DNA from: an uncultured Lachnospiraceae bacterium
GTDB taxonomy: Bacteria > Bacillota > Clostridia > Lachnospirales > Lachnospiraceae
Length of the DNA: 33,439 nucleotides
Direction: 5' to 3'
NCBI GenBank assembly: GCA_949893755.1
Contig: CATLCV010000035.1
Location: 1 to 33,439, forward strand
The first letter of the stretch is position 1, and each line of letters starts with the position of its first letter. The translations under genes were made by a program, and so were the position numbers. Below are positions 1 through 8,371 of the stretch, in pieces. A model generated the notes under the pieces. The model did not search any database. It was not told the DNA's origin and saw nothing but the letters and a program-made list of their open reading frames with translations.

Positions 1-796
1 TTAACTTCATAGTTTCAATATCATGTATTCCCATTAAATCAAATCTAAATCCATCAATATGATATTCCTTAGCCCAATATACTACTGAATCTACCATATA
101 TCTTCTAAACATATATCTATCTGATGCTGTTTCATTACCACAAGCTGATGCATCACTATAGCTTCCATCTTCATTTTGTCTATAATAATATTTAGGAACA
201 GCCTTATTTAAACAAGATTCTAAGTTAAATGTATGATTATAAACAACATCCATTACTACTCTTATTCCAGAATCATGTAAAGCCTTTACCATTTCCTTAA
301 ACTCTCTTATTCTAACATCTGCTAAATAAGGATTTGTTGAGTAAGAACCTTCAGGTACATTATAATTTTCAGGATCATATCCCCAGTTAAATTGAGGTTC
401 ATCAAGCTTTGTTTCATCTACTGATCCATAATCAAATGCTGGTAACAAATGAACATGTGTAAATCCCATATCTTTTATATGATTTAATGCTGTTTTAACT
501 TTAGTTCCAGTAATATTGGTATTAATTTCAGTAAGCCCCTTAAATTTCCCCCTAAACTCTTCTTTTACACCTGAAGTTTCATCTATAGTTAAATCTCTTA
601 TATGCGCTTCATATATTATAGAATCTGTAGGCGACTTTAATTCTGGTTTTTTATCTTCTTCCCATCCCTTTGGATTAGTAGTAGATAAATCAATTACCAT
701 TCCACGTTTACCATTAACACCTACTGCCTTAGCATATGGATCAACAACTTCACTTACTTTTCCATCTATAGTAACTAAATAATTATAATATTGTCC
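1..796 (-). CDS. pulA: Type I pullulanase, internal fragment (foreign-looking)
   Basis: Reading the minus strand from 796 down gives an open frame of about 265 codons that leaves the window at base 1. It belongs to the GH13 pullulanases, which hydrolyse alpha-1,6 branches of pullulan, glycogen and starch. Visible signatures are FNWGYDPENYNVPEGSYS (type I pullulanase), conserved region I DVVYNHTF, and region II GFRFDLMG with the catalytic aspartate. Both the N-terminal domains and the C-terminal half of the barrel are missing. The frame meets TAG at 799-797 directly upstream of GGA-CAA-TAT, exactly where the AT-rich, Clostridium-like codon use ends and the GC-richer sequence begins. The fragment is therefore cut by a join rather than by normal gene structure. 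Family call is firm; its membership of this genome is doubtful. Confidence 0.85.
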
Positions 797-1135
797 CTAA
801 CTGGGGTACATCGGGTATCTGTCGGAAGACAACATATCTTCCCGATCTACCCAGGCATATTCTCTATGCCCTTTCCCGGCAGCGCCTGAAGCTACGCCCT
901 TTGATCCGGGTATTATAAGCAATATACATTTGCGCAAAACGCGCAACGGCCACCTGCCTCGTCGGTACCTGATTCACGAGCCGGATGTATCCTTACTGTA
1001 TATTAAACAGTTCCACACACCTCCTGGCGTGTCATACTGTCAGCCGCCTAATTTTAACAAACAACTCCAAAACCGGAACCATGTCCATGCGCGTAAAAGC
1101 TCTGCCTGGTGCCGCGCACTTCCATCTCCACTGTC
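797..1135 (-). ncRNA. Gene-free stretch rich in hairpins; putative structured RNA
   Basis: No convincing gene is present between the pullulanase join and rpmJ; rpsM (S13), expected next, is not found. On the minus strand there is a series of hairpins: 1015-1032 (7-bp stem, AGGA loop), 995-1011 (5 bp), 930-946 (TTGCGC/GCGCAA), 875-910 (CCCGG/CCGGG), 854-870 (GGCATA/TATGCC) and 804-852 (12-position stem with one mismatch, enclosing a TGTC-TTCC-GACA hairpin). A TATAAT lies at 917-912, so the last three hairpins could be a separate short transcript starting near 905, but the -35 is weak. The density of stems suggests a non-coding RNA or an elaborate terminator or attenuator. I do not recognise the family. 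The 3' end is probably lost at the join near 797. Confidence 0.45.
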
Positions 1136-1249
1136 CTAGCCTTGTCTCTGTTTGTGCTTCGGATTCTCGCAGATTACCCGGATACTGCCTTTTCTCTTGA
1201 TAATCTTGCACTTTTCACAGATCGGTTTTACTGATGATCTAACCTTCAT
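1136..1249 (-). CDS. rpmJ: 50S ribosomal protein L36 (bL36)
   Basis: A 37-residue protein beginning [15 protein letters not shown] and ending HKQRQG. It is the smallest large-subunit protein and binds 23S rRNA near the domain V/VI region. Cys11, Cys14, Cys27 and His32 form the zinc site of the C+ version, which indicates growth without severe zinc limitation or the absence of a C- paralogue switch. Start chosen at 1249, with AGGAGG seven bases upstream. It has its own promoter (1334-1363) in the 121-base gap after infA. In related genomes rpsM, rpsK, rpsD, rpoA and rplQ follow; here the next 340 bases hold only hairpins before the suspected join. Confidence 0.97.
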   Translation of the reverse strand: MKVRSSVKPICEKCKIIKRKGSIRVICENPKHKQRQG

Positions 1250-1333
1250 GTCAAATCCTCCTTCTATCCTTTGCTGAAAACCTTGGGGCTACTGCCGTTT
1301 TTGGGCACACCAAACCAAAGACGGCTATTTCAT
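1250..1333 (-). promoter_or_regulatory. rpmJ leader with hairpin
   Basis: The transcript from the promoter at 1334-1363 would have a leader of about 80 bases. Just after the start it can pair GCCGT with ACGGC and TTTGG with CCAAA around a short loop (about 1286-1326 on the plus strand). A-rich sequence and the AGGAGG ribosome binding site follow. It may be an attenuator or a mild terminator separating infA from the alpha operon; the function is inferred only from the fold. Confidence 0.3.
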
Positions 1334-1363
1334 AGTATAACATCAAGCCTCCTGCAAAGTCAA
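1334..1363 (-). promoter_or_regulatory. Promoter upstream of rpmJ
   Basis: On the minus strand TTGACT (1363-1358) and TATACT (1339-1334) are separated by 18 bases, close to the sigma-A consensus. The promoter lies just downstream of the infA stop codon. It would give rpmJ and the alpha-operon genes expected after it a supply of transcripts independent of the S10 promoter 12.6 kb upstream. Confidence 0.6.
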
Positions 1364-1370
1364 CACCTTT

Positions 1371-1589
1371 TTATTTATCTCTCCAGACAATTCGTCCTTT
1401 GCTGAGATCGTACGGAGACATCTCCAACGTTACTTTGTCCCCAGGTAAGATCTTGATAAAGTTCATACGCAGCTTTCCGCTGATATGGGCCAGTACGATA
1501 TGTCCATTTTCCAGTTCTACCTTGAACATTGCGTTGGGCAGCTTTTCTACTACCACTCCTTCGATTTCGATCACGTCAGCCTTTGACAT
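1371..1589 (-). CDS. infA: Translation initiation factor IF-1
   Basis: 72 residues, the standard length, beginning [20 protein letters not shown]. It is a single S1-like OB-fold protein that occupies the ribosomal A site during initiation and helps IF-2 and IF-3 select the initiator tRNA. The conserved core [20 protein letters not shown] and [19 protein letters not shown] is intact. It follows the KOW-domain gene by 32 bases with an AGGAGG site before the ATG, and is probably the last gene of the long spc transcript before the internal promoter. Confidence 0.97.
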   Translation of the reverse strand: MSKADVIEIEGVVVEKLPNAMFKVELENGHIVLAHISGKLRMNFIKILPGDKVTLEMSPYDLSKGRIVWRDK

Positions 1590-1621
1590 ACTTAATCCTC
1601 CTGTGCCTTTTTCTGCACTTC

Positions 1622-1882
1622 TTATTCTCTCACCTCTGCATCCAGATGACTCATATAGCCTCTGATCACACGCCGGATCTCATCATCATCAGATACGAGA
1701 TCACAGCGCACCTTACTGATCGGCTGCACATGTTTACAGTTCTTTTTCTTTGCCCGGCAGACGGGTCTATTCTTCCCGTCTGCCAGATATACATATTCAT
1801 CATTGACAGAAATTATGACGTATATACAATCTTTATCTCTTCCCGCTTTTGATTTTGCAAGTATTCCCGGCTCTATAAGCAT
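1622..1882 (-). CDS. KOW-domain RNA-binding protein (L14e-like)
   Basis: 86 residues starting [18 protein letters not shown]. The N-terminal half matches a KOW motif ([18 protein letters not shown]) like those of archaeal/eukaryotic L14e and L27e proteins. The rest is a lysine- and cysteine-containing segment ([11 protein letters not shown]) and an acidic tail. Proteins of this kind sit between map and infA in many Clostridia and are annotated only as KOW RNA-binding proteins; a role on or near the ribosome is inferred from context. The start is supported by GGAGG seven bases upstream. It lies 41 bases after adk, with no map gene between. Confidence 0.85.
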   Translation of the reverse strand: MLIEPGILAKSKAGRDKDCIYVIISVNDEYVYLADGKNRPVCRAKKKNCKHVQPISKVRCDLVSDDDEIRRVIRGYMSHLDAEVRE

Positions 1883-1923
1883 AAAACGCCTCCATTATTT
1901 TATGAACGCTCTATGTAGTGCTT

Positions 1924-2565
1924 TCAGCCAAGAATTTTCACGATTTCGGCAAATACATCGTTGATGTCAATGGTGCCGTCTACTTCTTTGAGAATCCCGG
2001 CTTCCGTATAATAGTCGATCAGCGGCTGTGTCTGATCATGGTAAACGCCGAGACGCTTCTTCACAGTCTCCGGCTTATCGTCGTCTCTCAGGATGAGTCC
2101 GCCGCCGCACTTGTCGCAGATGCCTTCCTTCTCTGTAGGCGCATATACCATATGGTAGGTTGCTCCGCAATCCACACACGCACGGCGCCCGGACATCCGG
2201 TTTACAATGTTGTCATCCGGCACCTCTACGTTGATCGCATAATCCATCTTCTGACCCAGTTCAGCCAAAGCCTTGTCCAGAGCCTCCGCCTGGGGAATTG
2301 TTCTCGGAAAGCCATCCAGCACATATCCGTTTGCACAATCCTCCTGATTCACGCGGTCTACCACCAGGTCTACTACCAGTTCATCCGGAACAAGCAGCCC
2401 CTGGTCCATATAGGTTTTCGCTTTCTTTCCAAGCTCCGTCCCGTTTTTGATATTTGCTCTGAAAATGTCTCCCGTAGAGATATGCGGGATCGAATATTTT
2501 TCAGCTATCTTCTTTGCCTGTGTTCCTTTGCCCGCTCCCGGGGCTCCTAACATGATGATCTTCAT
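1924..2565 (-). CDS. adk: Adenylate kinase, zinc-binding lid type
   Basis: 213 residues. Catalyses ATP + AMP to 2 ADP in the cytoplasm. The P-loop GAPGAGKGT is at residues 7-15, the AMP-binding STGDIFR near 30-36 and DGFPRT near 84-89. The lid carries Cys130, Cys133, Cys150 and Cys153, the structural zinc site of Gram-positive enzymes. The frame stays open 41 codons further upstream, but ATG at 2565 is chosen because it has GGAGGAAGG just before it and gives the family N-terminus [10 protein letters not shown]. It follows secY after 119 bases. The usual next gene, map, is absent: the KOW gene starts 41 bases after the stop. Confidence 0.97.
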   Translation of the reverse strand: MKIIMLGAPGAGKGTQAKKIAEKYSIPHISTGDIFRANIKNGTELGKKAKTYMDQGLLVPDELVVDLVVDRVNQEDCANGYVLDGFPRTIPQAEALDKALAELGQKMDYAINVEVPDDNIVNRMSGRRACVDCGATYHMVYAPTEKEGICDKCGGGLILRDDDKPETVKKRLGVYHDQTQPLIDYYTEAGILKEVDGTIDINDVFAEIVKILG

Positions 2566-2684
2566 ATTCCTTCCTCCATTCACGATCCGGGGCGCCGAAA
2601 GTGCTCCGGATGATTTATCCATATAGCACTTTAACCCGTTGTGATCATTCCGCAGGAATAATACACAACGAGCTAAATATTTGA
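2566..2684 (-). other. secY-adk spacer with two hairpins
   Basis: The 119-base gap holds two inverted repeats: 2638-2669 (GTTGTG/CACAAC with an inner ATTCC/GGAAT) and 2585-2611 (ATCCGG/CCGGAT). Neither is followed by a T-run on the minus strand, so they look like RNA processing or stability structures rather than terminators. Confidence 0.4.
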
Positions 2685-4040
2685 TCAATACCCAAGGAAT
2701 CCTCCGCCTTTTACTGCGCTTCCCTTGTTATTCAGGAAACCAGTATAATTGCGTACCAGCATCTGTGATTCGATCTGCTTGATCGTCTCGAGCACGACTC
2801 CTACGATGATGATGAGCGATGTTCCTCCGAAAGAAACATTTGCCCCGAACACACCGTTGAAGAAGAACGGAATCACCTGGACGATGACCAGTCCGCAGGC
2901 TCCGATAAAGATGATATAATTCAGGATCTTCGTCAGATAATCTACTGTCGGTCTGCCCGGACGGATGCCTGGAATGAATCCGCCGTTTTTCTTCATATTG
3001 TTTGCGATCTCTAACGGATTGAATGTGATCGAAGTATAGAAATACGCAAAGAATATGGTCAAAGCGATATAAAACAGCAATCCTATGGAGTATACTATAT
3101 TCTCAGGGTCACACCAGTTATTTGAGTTCAGGCCCCTCAGTATATGGCCGCCGATCCCTCCGTCATTTCCTTTTCCAATGGCTGACGCAACAACGACCGG
3201 GAGCTGCATAAGAGAAGATGAAAAGATAACCGGGATAACACCTGCGGTATTTACCTTAAGAGGAATGTGCGTGGATTGTCCGCCGTATGTCTTTCTTCCC
3301 TTTACCTTCTGGGAATACTGAACCATGATCCTCCGCTCACCGCCCTGCAGTACAATAACAAATACCACAACAACAAACAGGACAACCAGGATGATCACTG
3401 CCGCTAACAGTCCCTTTGCAGGGGTCTTTCCCTGGATGAACTGTGTATACAATTTTATAAAATCATCCGGTATACGGGATACGATATTGATCAGCAGGAC
3501 AATGGAGATTCCGTTTCCAACGCCTTTTTCCGTGATACGCTCACCAATCCACATCAGGAATGCAGAACCAGCGGTCAGCGTACATACTACGATTGCGGCA
3601 TTTACAAAATTGAACTCTACCAGAAGTCCCTGACGGCCGAAGCCGACAGCCATTGCGGTAGACTCAAACAGTGCAAGGCCTACCGTCACATAACGCGTGA
3701 TCGCCGCAATCTTTTTTCTACCGTCAGCCCCTTCCTTCTGCATCTCTTCCAGCTTTGGAATCGCGATAGTCAGAAGCTGCATGATGATAGAAGATGTGAT
3801 ATATGGTGTAATGCTCAATGCAAATACGGACATCTGGGTAAACGAACCGCCGGTAAATGCGTCAAAGAAATTGAACGCATCCCCGGTCTGGTTCGCAAAA
3901 AAGTTCTGGATATAAGCCGGATTTACTCCCGGTGTAGGCAGTTGGGATCCGAGCCTTACAACGACCAGCATCATGAAAGTGTAAAGGATCCTTTTACGGA
4001 CGTCTTCTACTCGAAATGCTTTTCGTACTGTTTCTAGCAT
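2685..4040 (-). CDS. secY: Preprotein translocase subunit SecY
   Basis: 451 residues, the channel-forming subunit of the SecYEG translocon in the cytoplasmic membrane. About ten hydrophobic segments are visible. Family landmarks are [13 protein letters not shown] near residue 30, [14 protein letters not shown] (TM2 region), [14 protein letters not shown] near 165, and the cytoplasmic loop [21 protein letters not shown] near 245, which contacts SecA and the ribosome. The ATG overlaps the rplO stop (TAATG), with GAGGTG upstream, so translation is probably coupled. Its position after rplO is the classical spc arrangement. Confidence 0.97.
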   Translation of the reverse strand: MLETVRKAFRVEDVRKRILYTFMMLVVVRLGSQLPTPGVNPAYIQNFFANQTGDAFNFFDAFTGGSFTQMSVFALSITPYITSSIIMQLLTIAIPKLEEMQKEGADGRKKIAAITRYVTVGLALFESTAMAVGFGRQGLLVEFNFVNAAIVVCTLTAGSAFLMWIGERITEKGVGNGISIVLLINIVSRIPDDFIKLYTQFIQGKTPAKGLLAAVIILVVLFVVVVFVIVLQGGERRIMVQYSQKVKGRKTYGGQSTHIPLKVNTAGVIPVIFSSSLMQLPVVVASAIGKGNDGGIGGHILRGLNSNNWCDPENIVYSIGLLFYIALTIFFAYFYTSITFNPLEIANNMKKNGGFIPGIRPGRPTVDYLTKILNYIIFIGACGLVIVQVIPFFFNGVFGANVSFGGTSLIIIVGVVLETIKQIESQMLVRNYTGFLNNKGSAVKGGGFLGY

Positions 4041-4480
4041 TAGATCACCTCTGCTTTTCCGCCAAGGGCCTCGATTTTTTCAGCTGCCTTTGCGCTGAAC
4101 GCATTAACCTGTACGGTGAGCTTCTTCGTCAGCTCTCCGTCTCCAAGAATCTTTACGCCGTCTCTCGGATTCTTTACAATGCCTTTTTCCATCAGTGTTT
4201 CAACAGAAACAACCGCACCGTCTTCAAATACTTCGAGAGCGCTCATGTTGATGCCGACGATCTTCTTGGAGTTTCTGCAGGTAAAGCCTCTTTTCGGAAT
4301 TCTTCTGTATAAAGGCATCTGTCCGCCTTCGAACCCTGGCCTCGGAGCACCTGAACGAGCCTTCTGTCCCTTGTGACCCTTGCCGGCTGTCTTACCATTC
4401 CCGGATCCATGTCCCCGGCCTCTTCTGAAGTTATTGCTGTGCTTAGAACCATCTGCCGGTCTCAAGTTTGATAAGTCCAT
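4040..4480 (-). CDS. rplO: 50S ribosomal protein L15 (uL15)
   Basis: 146 residues. Begins [20 protein letters not shown], followed by the long glycine/arginine-rich N-terminal extension ([20 protein letters not shown]) that threads into 23S rRNA, then the globular domain ending in [12 protein letters not shown]. It is a late-assembly protein needed for the large subunit. Preceded by rpmD (26-base gap, AAGGAGG site); the stop overlaps the secY start. Confidence 0.97.
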   Translation of the reverse strand: MDLSNLRPADGSKHSNNFRRGRGHGSGNGKTAGKGHKGQKARSGAPRPGFEGGQMPLYRRIPKRGFTCRNSKKIVGINMSALEVFEDGAVVSVETLMEKGIVKNPRDGVKILGDGELTKKLTVQVNAFSAKAAEKIEALGGKAEVI

Positions 4481-4506
4481 GCTGCTACCTCCTTATCTAT
4501 ATTTTT

Positions 4507-4689
4507 TTATGCTTCTTCTTCAACCTTTACTAAATGTCTAACCTGCTGTACCATACCTCTGGTAGCTGCATTGTCCGGAAGCACAACTGTCTTGTTGAGT
4601 TTCCTTAATCCCAGAGCTTCAACGGTCTTTCTATGCTTCGGCACAGCACCGATGGTAGACTTTACTAACGTAATTTTTAAATTTGCCAT
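4507..4689 (-). CDS. rpmD: 50S ribosomal protein L30 (uL30)
   Basis: 60 residues, the bacterial short form, beginning [23 protein letters not shown] with the family signature [29 protein letters not shown]. Binds 23S and 5S rRNA regions in the large subunit. Lies 22 bases after rpsE with a GGAGG site, as in other spc operons. Confidence 0.97.
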   Translation of the reverse strand: MANLKITLVKSTIGAVPKHRKTVEALGLRKLNKTVVLPDNAATRGMVQQVRHLVKVEEEA

Positions 4690-4711
4690 TTTTACCTACC
4701 TCCTATGCCTG

Positions 4712-5221
4712 TTACCCAACGATTTCTTCGATTGACTTTCCGCGGAGCCTTGCAACTTCTTCAGGAGTCTTAATCCCCTTCAGACCTTCGATTGTGGCAA
4801 GCACTACATTCTGCTTGTTGTTAGAGCCTAATGATTTTGTACGGATGTTCTTGATTCCTGCCATCTCGATCACCGCACGCGCCGGACCTCCGGCGATCAC
4901 ACCGGTACCGTCCGGAGCCTTCTTCAATAATACGGAAGCGCTTCCGAATTTACCGATGGTATCATGTGTTACACTTTCGTTCTCGTCCAGGGAAACCTCG
5001 ATCAGCTTCTTAGCCGCATCTTCTTTTCCTTTGCGGATTGCTTCCGGAATCTCGGTAGCCTTTCCTAAACCTGCACCAACATGGCCTTTTCCATCGCCGA
5101 CAACTACTAAAGCTGTGAATCTCATGTTACGACCACCTTTTACGACCTTGGTAACACGTTTGATTGATACCACTTTTTCTTCTAACTCTAACTGACCAGC
5201 ATCAATACGTTCCTGTCTCAT
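4712..5221 (-). CDS. rpsE: 30S ribosomal protein S5 (uS5)
   Basis: 169 residues. The N-terminal double-stranded RNA-binding fold ([20 protein letters not shown], then [19 protein letters not shown]) and the C-terminal domain with [18 protein letters not shown] are complete. S5 sits at the mRNA entry side of the small subunit and affects decoding accuracy; the loop around VVKGGRN is where spectinomycin-resistance changes arise in the family, and it looks wild type. Start at 5221 has GAAGGGAG upstream. The gene is 15 bases after rplR. Confidence 0.97.
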   Translation of the reverse strand: MRQERIDAGQLELEEKVVSIKRVTKVVKGGRNMRFTALVVVGDGKGHVGAGLGKATEIPEAIRKGKEDAAKKLIEVSLDENESVTHDTIGKFGSASVLLKKAPDGTGVIAGGPARAVIEMAGIKNIRTKSLGSNNKQNVVLATIEGLKGIKTPEEVARLRGKSIEEIVG

Positions 5222-5236
5222 ATGTGTTCTCCCTTC

Positions 5237-5611
5237 CTAGAAATTCAGCCCAGCTTCTCTTGCTGCGTCTGCCAATGCTTTGATCTTGCCCTGATAGATA
5301 AAGCCGCCTCTGTCAAAGACAACGTCGGTGATTCCCTTTTCCTTTGCCTTTTCAGCAATGACTTTTCCAAGGTATGCTGCAGCCGCAACGTTATTTGTCT
5401 TTTCTAATTCTGCCTTCACGTCTTTTTGAAGAGTGGAAGCAGCTACCAGAGTTCTGCTCTTGCCATCGGTATCGTCGATCACCTGTGCATACATATGATT
5501 ATTGCTTCTAAACACAGCCAGACGCGGCCTCTCAGCGGTACCGCTGAAACGGTTACGTAATTTCATGTGCTTTTTTCTGCGAACTTCACTTCTTGATTTT
5601 TTACTAACCAT
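5237..5611 (-). CDS. rplR: 50S ribosomal protein L18 (uL18)
   Basis: 124 residues, a 5S rRNA-binding protein of the central protuberance. Core motifs are [20 protein letters not shown] and the C-terminal [27 protein letters not shown] two codons further upstream is in frame, but ATG at 5611 is preferred because GGAGG lies eight bases before it. The gap to rplF is 17 bases. Confidence 0.96.
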   Translation of the reverse strand: MVSKKSRSEVRRKKHMKLRNRFSGTAERPRLAVFRSNNHMYAQVIDDTDGKSRTLVAASTLQKDVKAELEKTNNVAAAAYLGKVIAEKAKEKGITDVVFDRGGFIYQGKIKALADAAREAGLNF

Positions 5612-5628
5612 TTTCACACCCTCCTTAT

Positions 5629-6171
5629 TTATTTTTTACCAGTCTTACCAACCTTGCGGCGGATCACTTCATCAGCGTACTTGATTCCCTTGCCCTTATA
5701 TGGCTCCGGTCTTCTCTTGTCTCTGATCTCCGCTGCATACTGGCCAACTTTTTCTTTGTCGATACCCTTTACAGTGATCTTGTTCTGGCCTTCCAGAACT
5801 GTCTCGATCCCTTCCGGGTCGATCATCTCAACAGGATGTGAATATCCCAGGCTGAGGGTCAGTTTGTTGCCGGACTTCGCCGCCCTGTAACCGACACCGT
5901 TTACTTCCAGAACCTTCTCATAGCCCTGGCTGACACCGATCACCATATTGTTGATCAATGTACGGGTCAGGCCGTGGAGAGATTTCATTCTCTTGAGGTC
6001 GTTCGGTCTGGTGACAACAATTTCTTCGCCTTCCTGTCTGATTTCCATTTCCACCGGAAGCTCTCTTACAAGAGTTCCCTTCGGACCTTTTACGGTCACT
6101 ACATTATGCTCAGCAATCTCTACGGTTACACCTGCAGGGATTGTGACCGGCAGTCTTCCTATACGTGACAT
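5629..6171 (-). CDS. rplF: 50S ribosomal protein L6 (uL6)
   Basis: 180 residues. Two related alpha/beta domains are visible: [19 protein letters not shown] at the start, and the second domain with the signature [19 protein letters not shown] near the C-terminus. L6 lies near the sarcin-ricin loop and factor-binding site. AGGAGGACAATGGT precedes the ATG. A 90-base spacer with a hairpin separates it from rpsH. Confidence 0.97.
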   Translation of the reverse strand: MSRIGRLPVTIPAGVTVEIAEHNVVTVKGPKGTLVRELPVEMEIRQEGEEIVVTRPNDLKRMKSLHGLTRTLINNMVIGVSQGYEKVLEVNGVGYRAAKSGNKLTLSLGYSHPVEMIDPEGIETVLEGQNKITVKGIDKEKVGQYAAEIRDKRRPEPYKGKGIKYADEVIRRKVGKTGKK

Positions 6172-6261
6172 ACCATTGTCCTCCTAACTTAAATTTTCGG
6201 AGCAGAGGCTATCGTCTGCTCTGTTTTCAGTTGTTCTGTTAAATATTTGAACGGCGCGGGA
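6172..6261 (-). other. rpsH-rplF spacer with hairpin
   Basis: Contains a perfect 7-bp inverted repeat, GAGCAGA (6200-6206) and TCTGCTC (6215-6221), with an 8-base loop, shortly before the rplF ribosome binding site. No T-run follows, so it is probably an RNA processing or translation-modulating hairpin. Confidence 0.4.
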
Positions 6262-6663
6262 TTACCATACAAAACAGAGCACTTCTCCGCCAACGCCGAG
6301 TTTTCTTGCTTCTTTGTCGGTAACAACGCCTTTATTTGTAGAAACGATCGCAATTCCGAGTCCGCCCAGTACCTTCGGCATCTCTTCGCTGTTTGCGTAA
6401 ACGCGGAGACCCGGCTTGGAGATTCTCTTAAGACCGGAAATTACTTTTTCGTTCTTGTCTGCACCGTATTTTAATGTGATGTGGATGGTCTTAAATGTTC
6501 CATCTTCTACGATGTCATATCTTTTGATGTATCCTTCATTGAGAAGAATATCTGCGATCGCGGTTTTCATCTTTGATGCAGGTACATCTACTGTATCATG
6601 TTTGGCAGTATTTGCATTACGGATTCTTGTAAGCATATCTGCGATTGGATCACTCATAGTCAT
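6262..6663 (-). CDS. rpsH: 30S ribosomal protein S8 (uS8)
   Basis: 133 residues beginning [24 protein letters not shown]8 binds the central domain of 16S rRNA and is an early assembly protein; in enterobacteria it also represses the spc operon. The C-terminal signature [34 protein letters not shown] is complete. The first ATG (6663) is preferred over the one two codons later because GGAGG lies about ten bases before it. It is preceded by an unusually long 216-base spacer. Confidence 0.96.
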   Translation of the reverse strand: MTMSDPIADMLTRIRNANTAKHDTVDVPASKMKTAIADILLNEGYIKRYDIVEDGTFKTIHITLKYGADKNEKVISGLKRISKPGLRVYANSEEMPKVLGGLGIAIVSTNKGVVTDKEARKLGVGGEVLCFVW

Positions 6664-6879
6664 GTCGAAGCATCCTCCTTCTATTCATTTTATCCGCTCT
6701 TACGGAAGTTCTTTTCGCTAAGCTCTGACGAAGATATTCCTCTCTTCGTTCGGAATATCTGCTTTCATACTAGGCTCGATAATACCTCGCCAAGTATTCA
6801 ATGCATCGCTAAGCTCAAAGAACGACCTCGCACTAAGTTCATCTCTCGCTTTCGCTCGGATTCACTAAGTTGCTTTCGG
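6664..6879. repeat. rpsN-rpsH spacer packed with palindromic repeats
   Basis: This 216-base gap, long for a ribosomal operon, codes for nothing visible. It contains AGATATTCC/GGAATATCT (a 9-bp stem within about 6732-6760), ATACTAGGC/GCCAAGTAT (with one mismatch, within about 6768-6797), and AGTTG/CAACT (about 6869-6889), which overlaps the rpsN stop. A short motif of the form CRCTAAGYTC recurs at 6715, 6807, 6831 and 6862. The segment at 6806-6840 closely resembles the reverse complement of the repeat at 11567-11600 in the rplB-rplW spacer. It looks like a cluster of small palindromic intergenic repeats inserted into the operon. Confidence 0.55.
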
Positions 6880-7065
6880 TCACCAACTAGCTTTCTTCAC
6901 TCCCGGGATCTCGCCCTTATATGCCAATTCGCGGAAGCAGATACGGCAGATTCCATATTTTCTTAAATATGCATGCGGACGGCCGCAGATACGGCAGCGG
7001 CTGTATTCTCTGGTGGAGAATTTTGGTTTGCGCTGCTGTTTGATTTTCATTGATGTCTTAGCCAT
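6880..7065 (-). CDS. rpsN: 30S ribosomal protein S14, zinc type (uS14)
   Basis: 61 residues, the short type Z form. Cys24, Cys27, Cys40 and Cys43 make the zinc ribbon (CRIC and CRIC motifs). The C-terminus [18 protein letters not shown] is canonical. S14 binds the 3' major domain of 16S rRNA in the subunit head. It starts 11 bases after rplE with GGAGGG upstream. The stop lies inside one arm of a hairpin belonging to the following repeat-rich spacer. Confidence 0.97.
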   Translation of the reverse strand: MAKTSMKIKQQRKPKFSTREYSRCRICGRPHAYLRKYGICRICFRELAYKGEIPGVKKASW

Positions 7066-7076
7066 GATTTCCCTCC

Positions 7077-7616
7077 TTACTTTTTGAACGGCATATTGAA
7101 CTGTGCCAGTAATTCACGTGCTTCTTCATCCGTCTTGGCGGTTGTGACAAAGATCACATCCATACCTCTGACTTTGTCGATCTTATCGTATTCGATCTCC
7201 GGGAAGATCAGCTGCTCTTTGATTCCGAGAGCATAGTTTCCTCTTCCGTCGAACGCATTCGGATTCACGCCTCTGAAGTCACGCACACGAGGGAGCGCAA
7301 GGTTGATCAGACGGTCAACGAATTCATACATCCTCTCGCCTCTCAACGTAACCTTGCATCCGATCGCCATACCTTCTCTGATCTTGAAGTTGGCAACGGA
7401 ATTTTTTGCCTTTGTGATCACTGCCTTCTGACCTGAGATCTTTTCCAGATCAGCCATCGCAGATTCCAGTAATTTTGCGTTTTCCTTAGCTTCACCTACG
7501 CCCATGTTGATTACAACTTTATCAAGCTTCGGCACTTCCATTATATTTTTATATCCAAATTTTTTTGTCATTGCGTCAACAATCTCATTCTGATATTGTT
7601 CTCTCAATCTACTCAA
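7077..7616 (-). CDS. rplE: 50S ribosomal protein L5 (uL5)
   Basis: 179 residues, a 5S rRNA-binding protein of the central protuberance that contacts the P-site tRNA and S13. Signatures are [20 protein letters not shown] near residue 30 and [23 protein letters not shown] near 115-135. Length and ends are typical. It lies 23 bases after rplX with AGGAGG before the ATG. Confidence 0.97.
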   Translation of the reverse strand: MSRLREQYQNEIVDAMTKKFGYKNIMEVPKLDKVVINMGVGEAKENAKLLESAMADLEKISGQKAVITKAKNSVANFKIREGMAIGCKVTLRGERMYEFVDRLINLALPRVRDFRGVNPNAFDGRGNYALGIKEQLIFPEIEYDKIDKVRGMDVIFVTTAKTDEEARELLAQFNMPFKK

Positions 7617-7639
7617 AGTCCCGGACCTCCTTTCCTGGA

Positions 7640-7951
7640 TTAATCAATCACTTCACCTGTTGACTTCGCAACACGTACTTTTTTGTCCCCATCCATCTTG
7701 AAACCGATTCTGGTCGCTTTTCCCTTGTGGATATACATCACGTTGGAAATGTCGATCGGTCCTTCCTGGTGTACGATACCACCATTCTGATTTGCCATGG
7801 TGGGTTTTGTGTGCTTTGTCAGCATGTTGACGCCTTCAACCAGGACTTTTCCGTCTTTCTTATTTACGGCGAGTACTCTGCCTTCTTTGTCTTTATCTTT
7901 TCCGGCAATGACCTTCACCATATCATCTTTTTTAATCTTCATAGTTGACAT
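7640..7951 (-). CDS. rplX: 50S ribosomal protein L24 (uL24)
   Basis: 103 residues with an N-terminal KOW motif ([23 protein letters not shown]). L24 is an assembly initiator that binds near the 5' end of 23S rRNA. The frame extends three codons further to a GTG, but that GTG is part of the GGAGGTG ribosome binding site, so ATG at 7951 (MSTMKIKK) is chosen. The gap to rplN is 12 bases. Confidence 0.96.
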   Translation of the reverse strand: MSTMKIKKDDMVKVIAGKDKDKEGRVLAVNKKDGKVLVEGVNMLTKHTKPTMANQNGGIVHQEGPIDISNVMYIHKGKATRIGFKMDGDKKVRVAKSTGEVID

Positions 7952-7963
7952 TATCGGCACCTC

Positions 7964-8332
7964 CTACAGTACTTCCGGAGCCAGGGAAACGATCTTCATG
8001 AAATGCTTCTCTCTCAGTTCTCTGGCTACAGGTCCAAAAATACGTGTTCCACGCGGATTCAAATCATCTCTTATGATCACAGCAGCATTTTCATCGAATC
8101 TGATATAGGAACCGTCTTTACGGCGGGCACCCTTCACAGTACGAACAACTACAGCCTTTACTACGTCGCCTTTTTTAACAACGCCGCCTGGCGTTGCATC
8201 TTTAACAGTCGCAACGATCACATCTCCGATGCTGGCATATCTTCTGGTAGAACCGCCAAGTACACGGATGCAAAGTAATTCCTTAGCGCCTGTATTATCT
8301 GCTACTCTAAGTCTACTTTCCTGTTGTATCAT
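7964..8332 (-). CDS. rplN: 50S ribosomal protein L14 (uL14)
   Basis: 122 residues starting [20 protein letters not shown]14 forms intersubunit bridges and contacts L19. The family pattern [28 protein letters not shown] and the end [25 protein letters not shown] are intact. A GGAGG site precedes the ATG; the gene follows rpsQ after 39 bases. Confidence 0.97.
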   Translation of the reverse strand: MIQQESRLRVADNTGAKELLCIRVLGGSTRRYASIGDVIVATVKDATPGGVVKKGDVVKAVVVRTVKGARRKDGSYIRFDENAAVIIRDDLNPRGTRIFGPVARELREKHFMKIVSLAPEVL

Positions 8333-8371
8333 GCAGGTAAACCTCCTTCAATTGTCTTAAGGCATAAAACA

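Noticed and set aside
516..782. Plus-strand open frame of 88 codons opposite the pullulanase
   Set aside because: It is antisense to a frame with clear GH13 motifs and has no ribosome binding site or family signature.
804..946. 6S RNA, tmRNA, RNase P or group II intron fragment
   Set aside because: I looked for the conserved sequences of these RNAs (for example the intron domain V and the SRP and RNase P signatures) and did not see them, so I leave the structure unnamed.
930..1200. Two overlapping plus-strand frames (69 and 71 codons) over rpmJ and the hairpin region
   Set aside because: They lack ribosome binding sites, run antisense to rpmJ, and their composition follows the hairpins, not codon structure.
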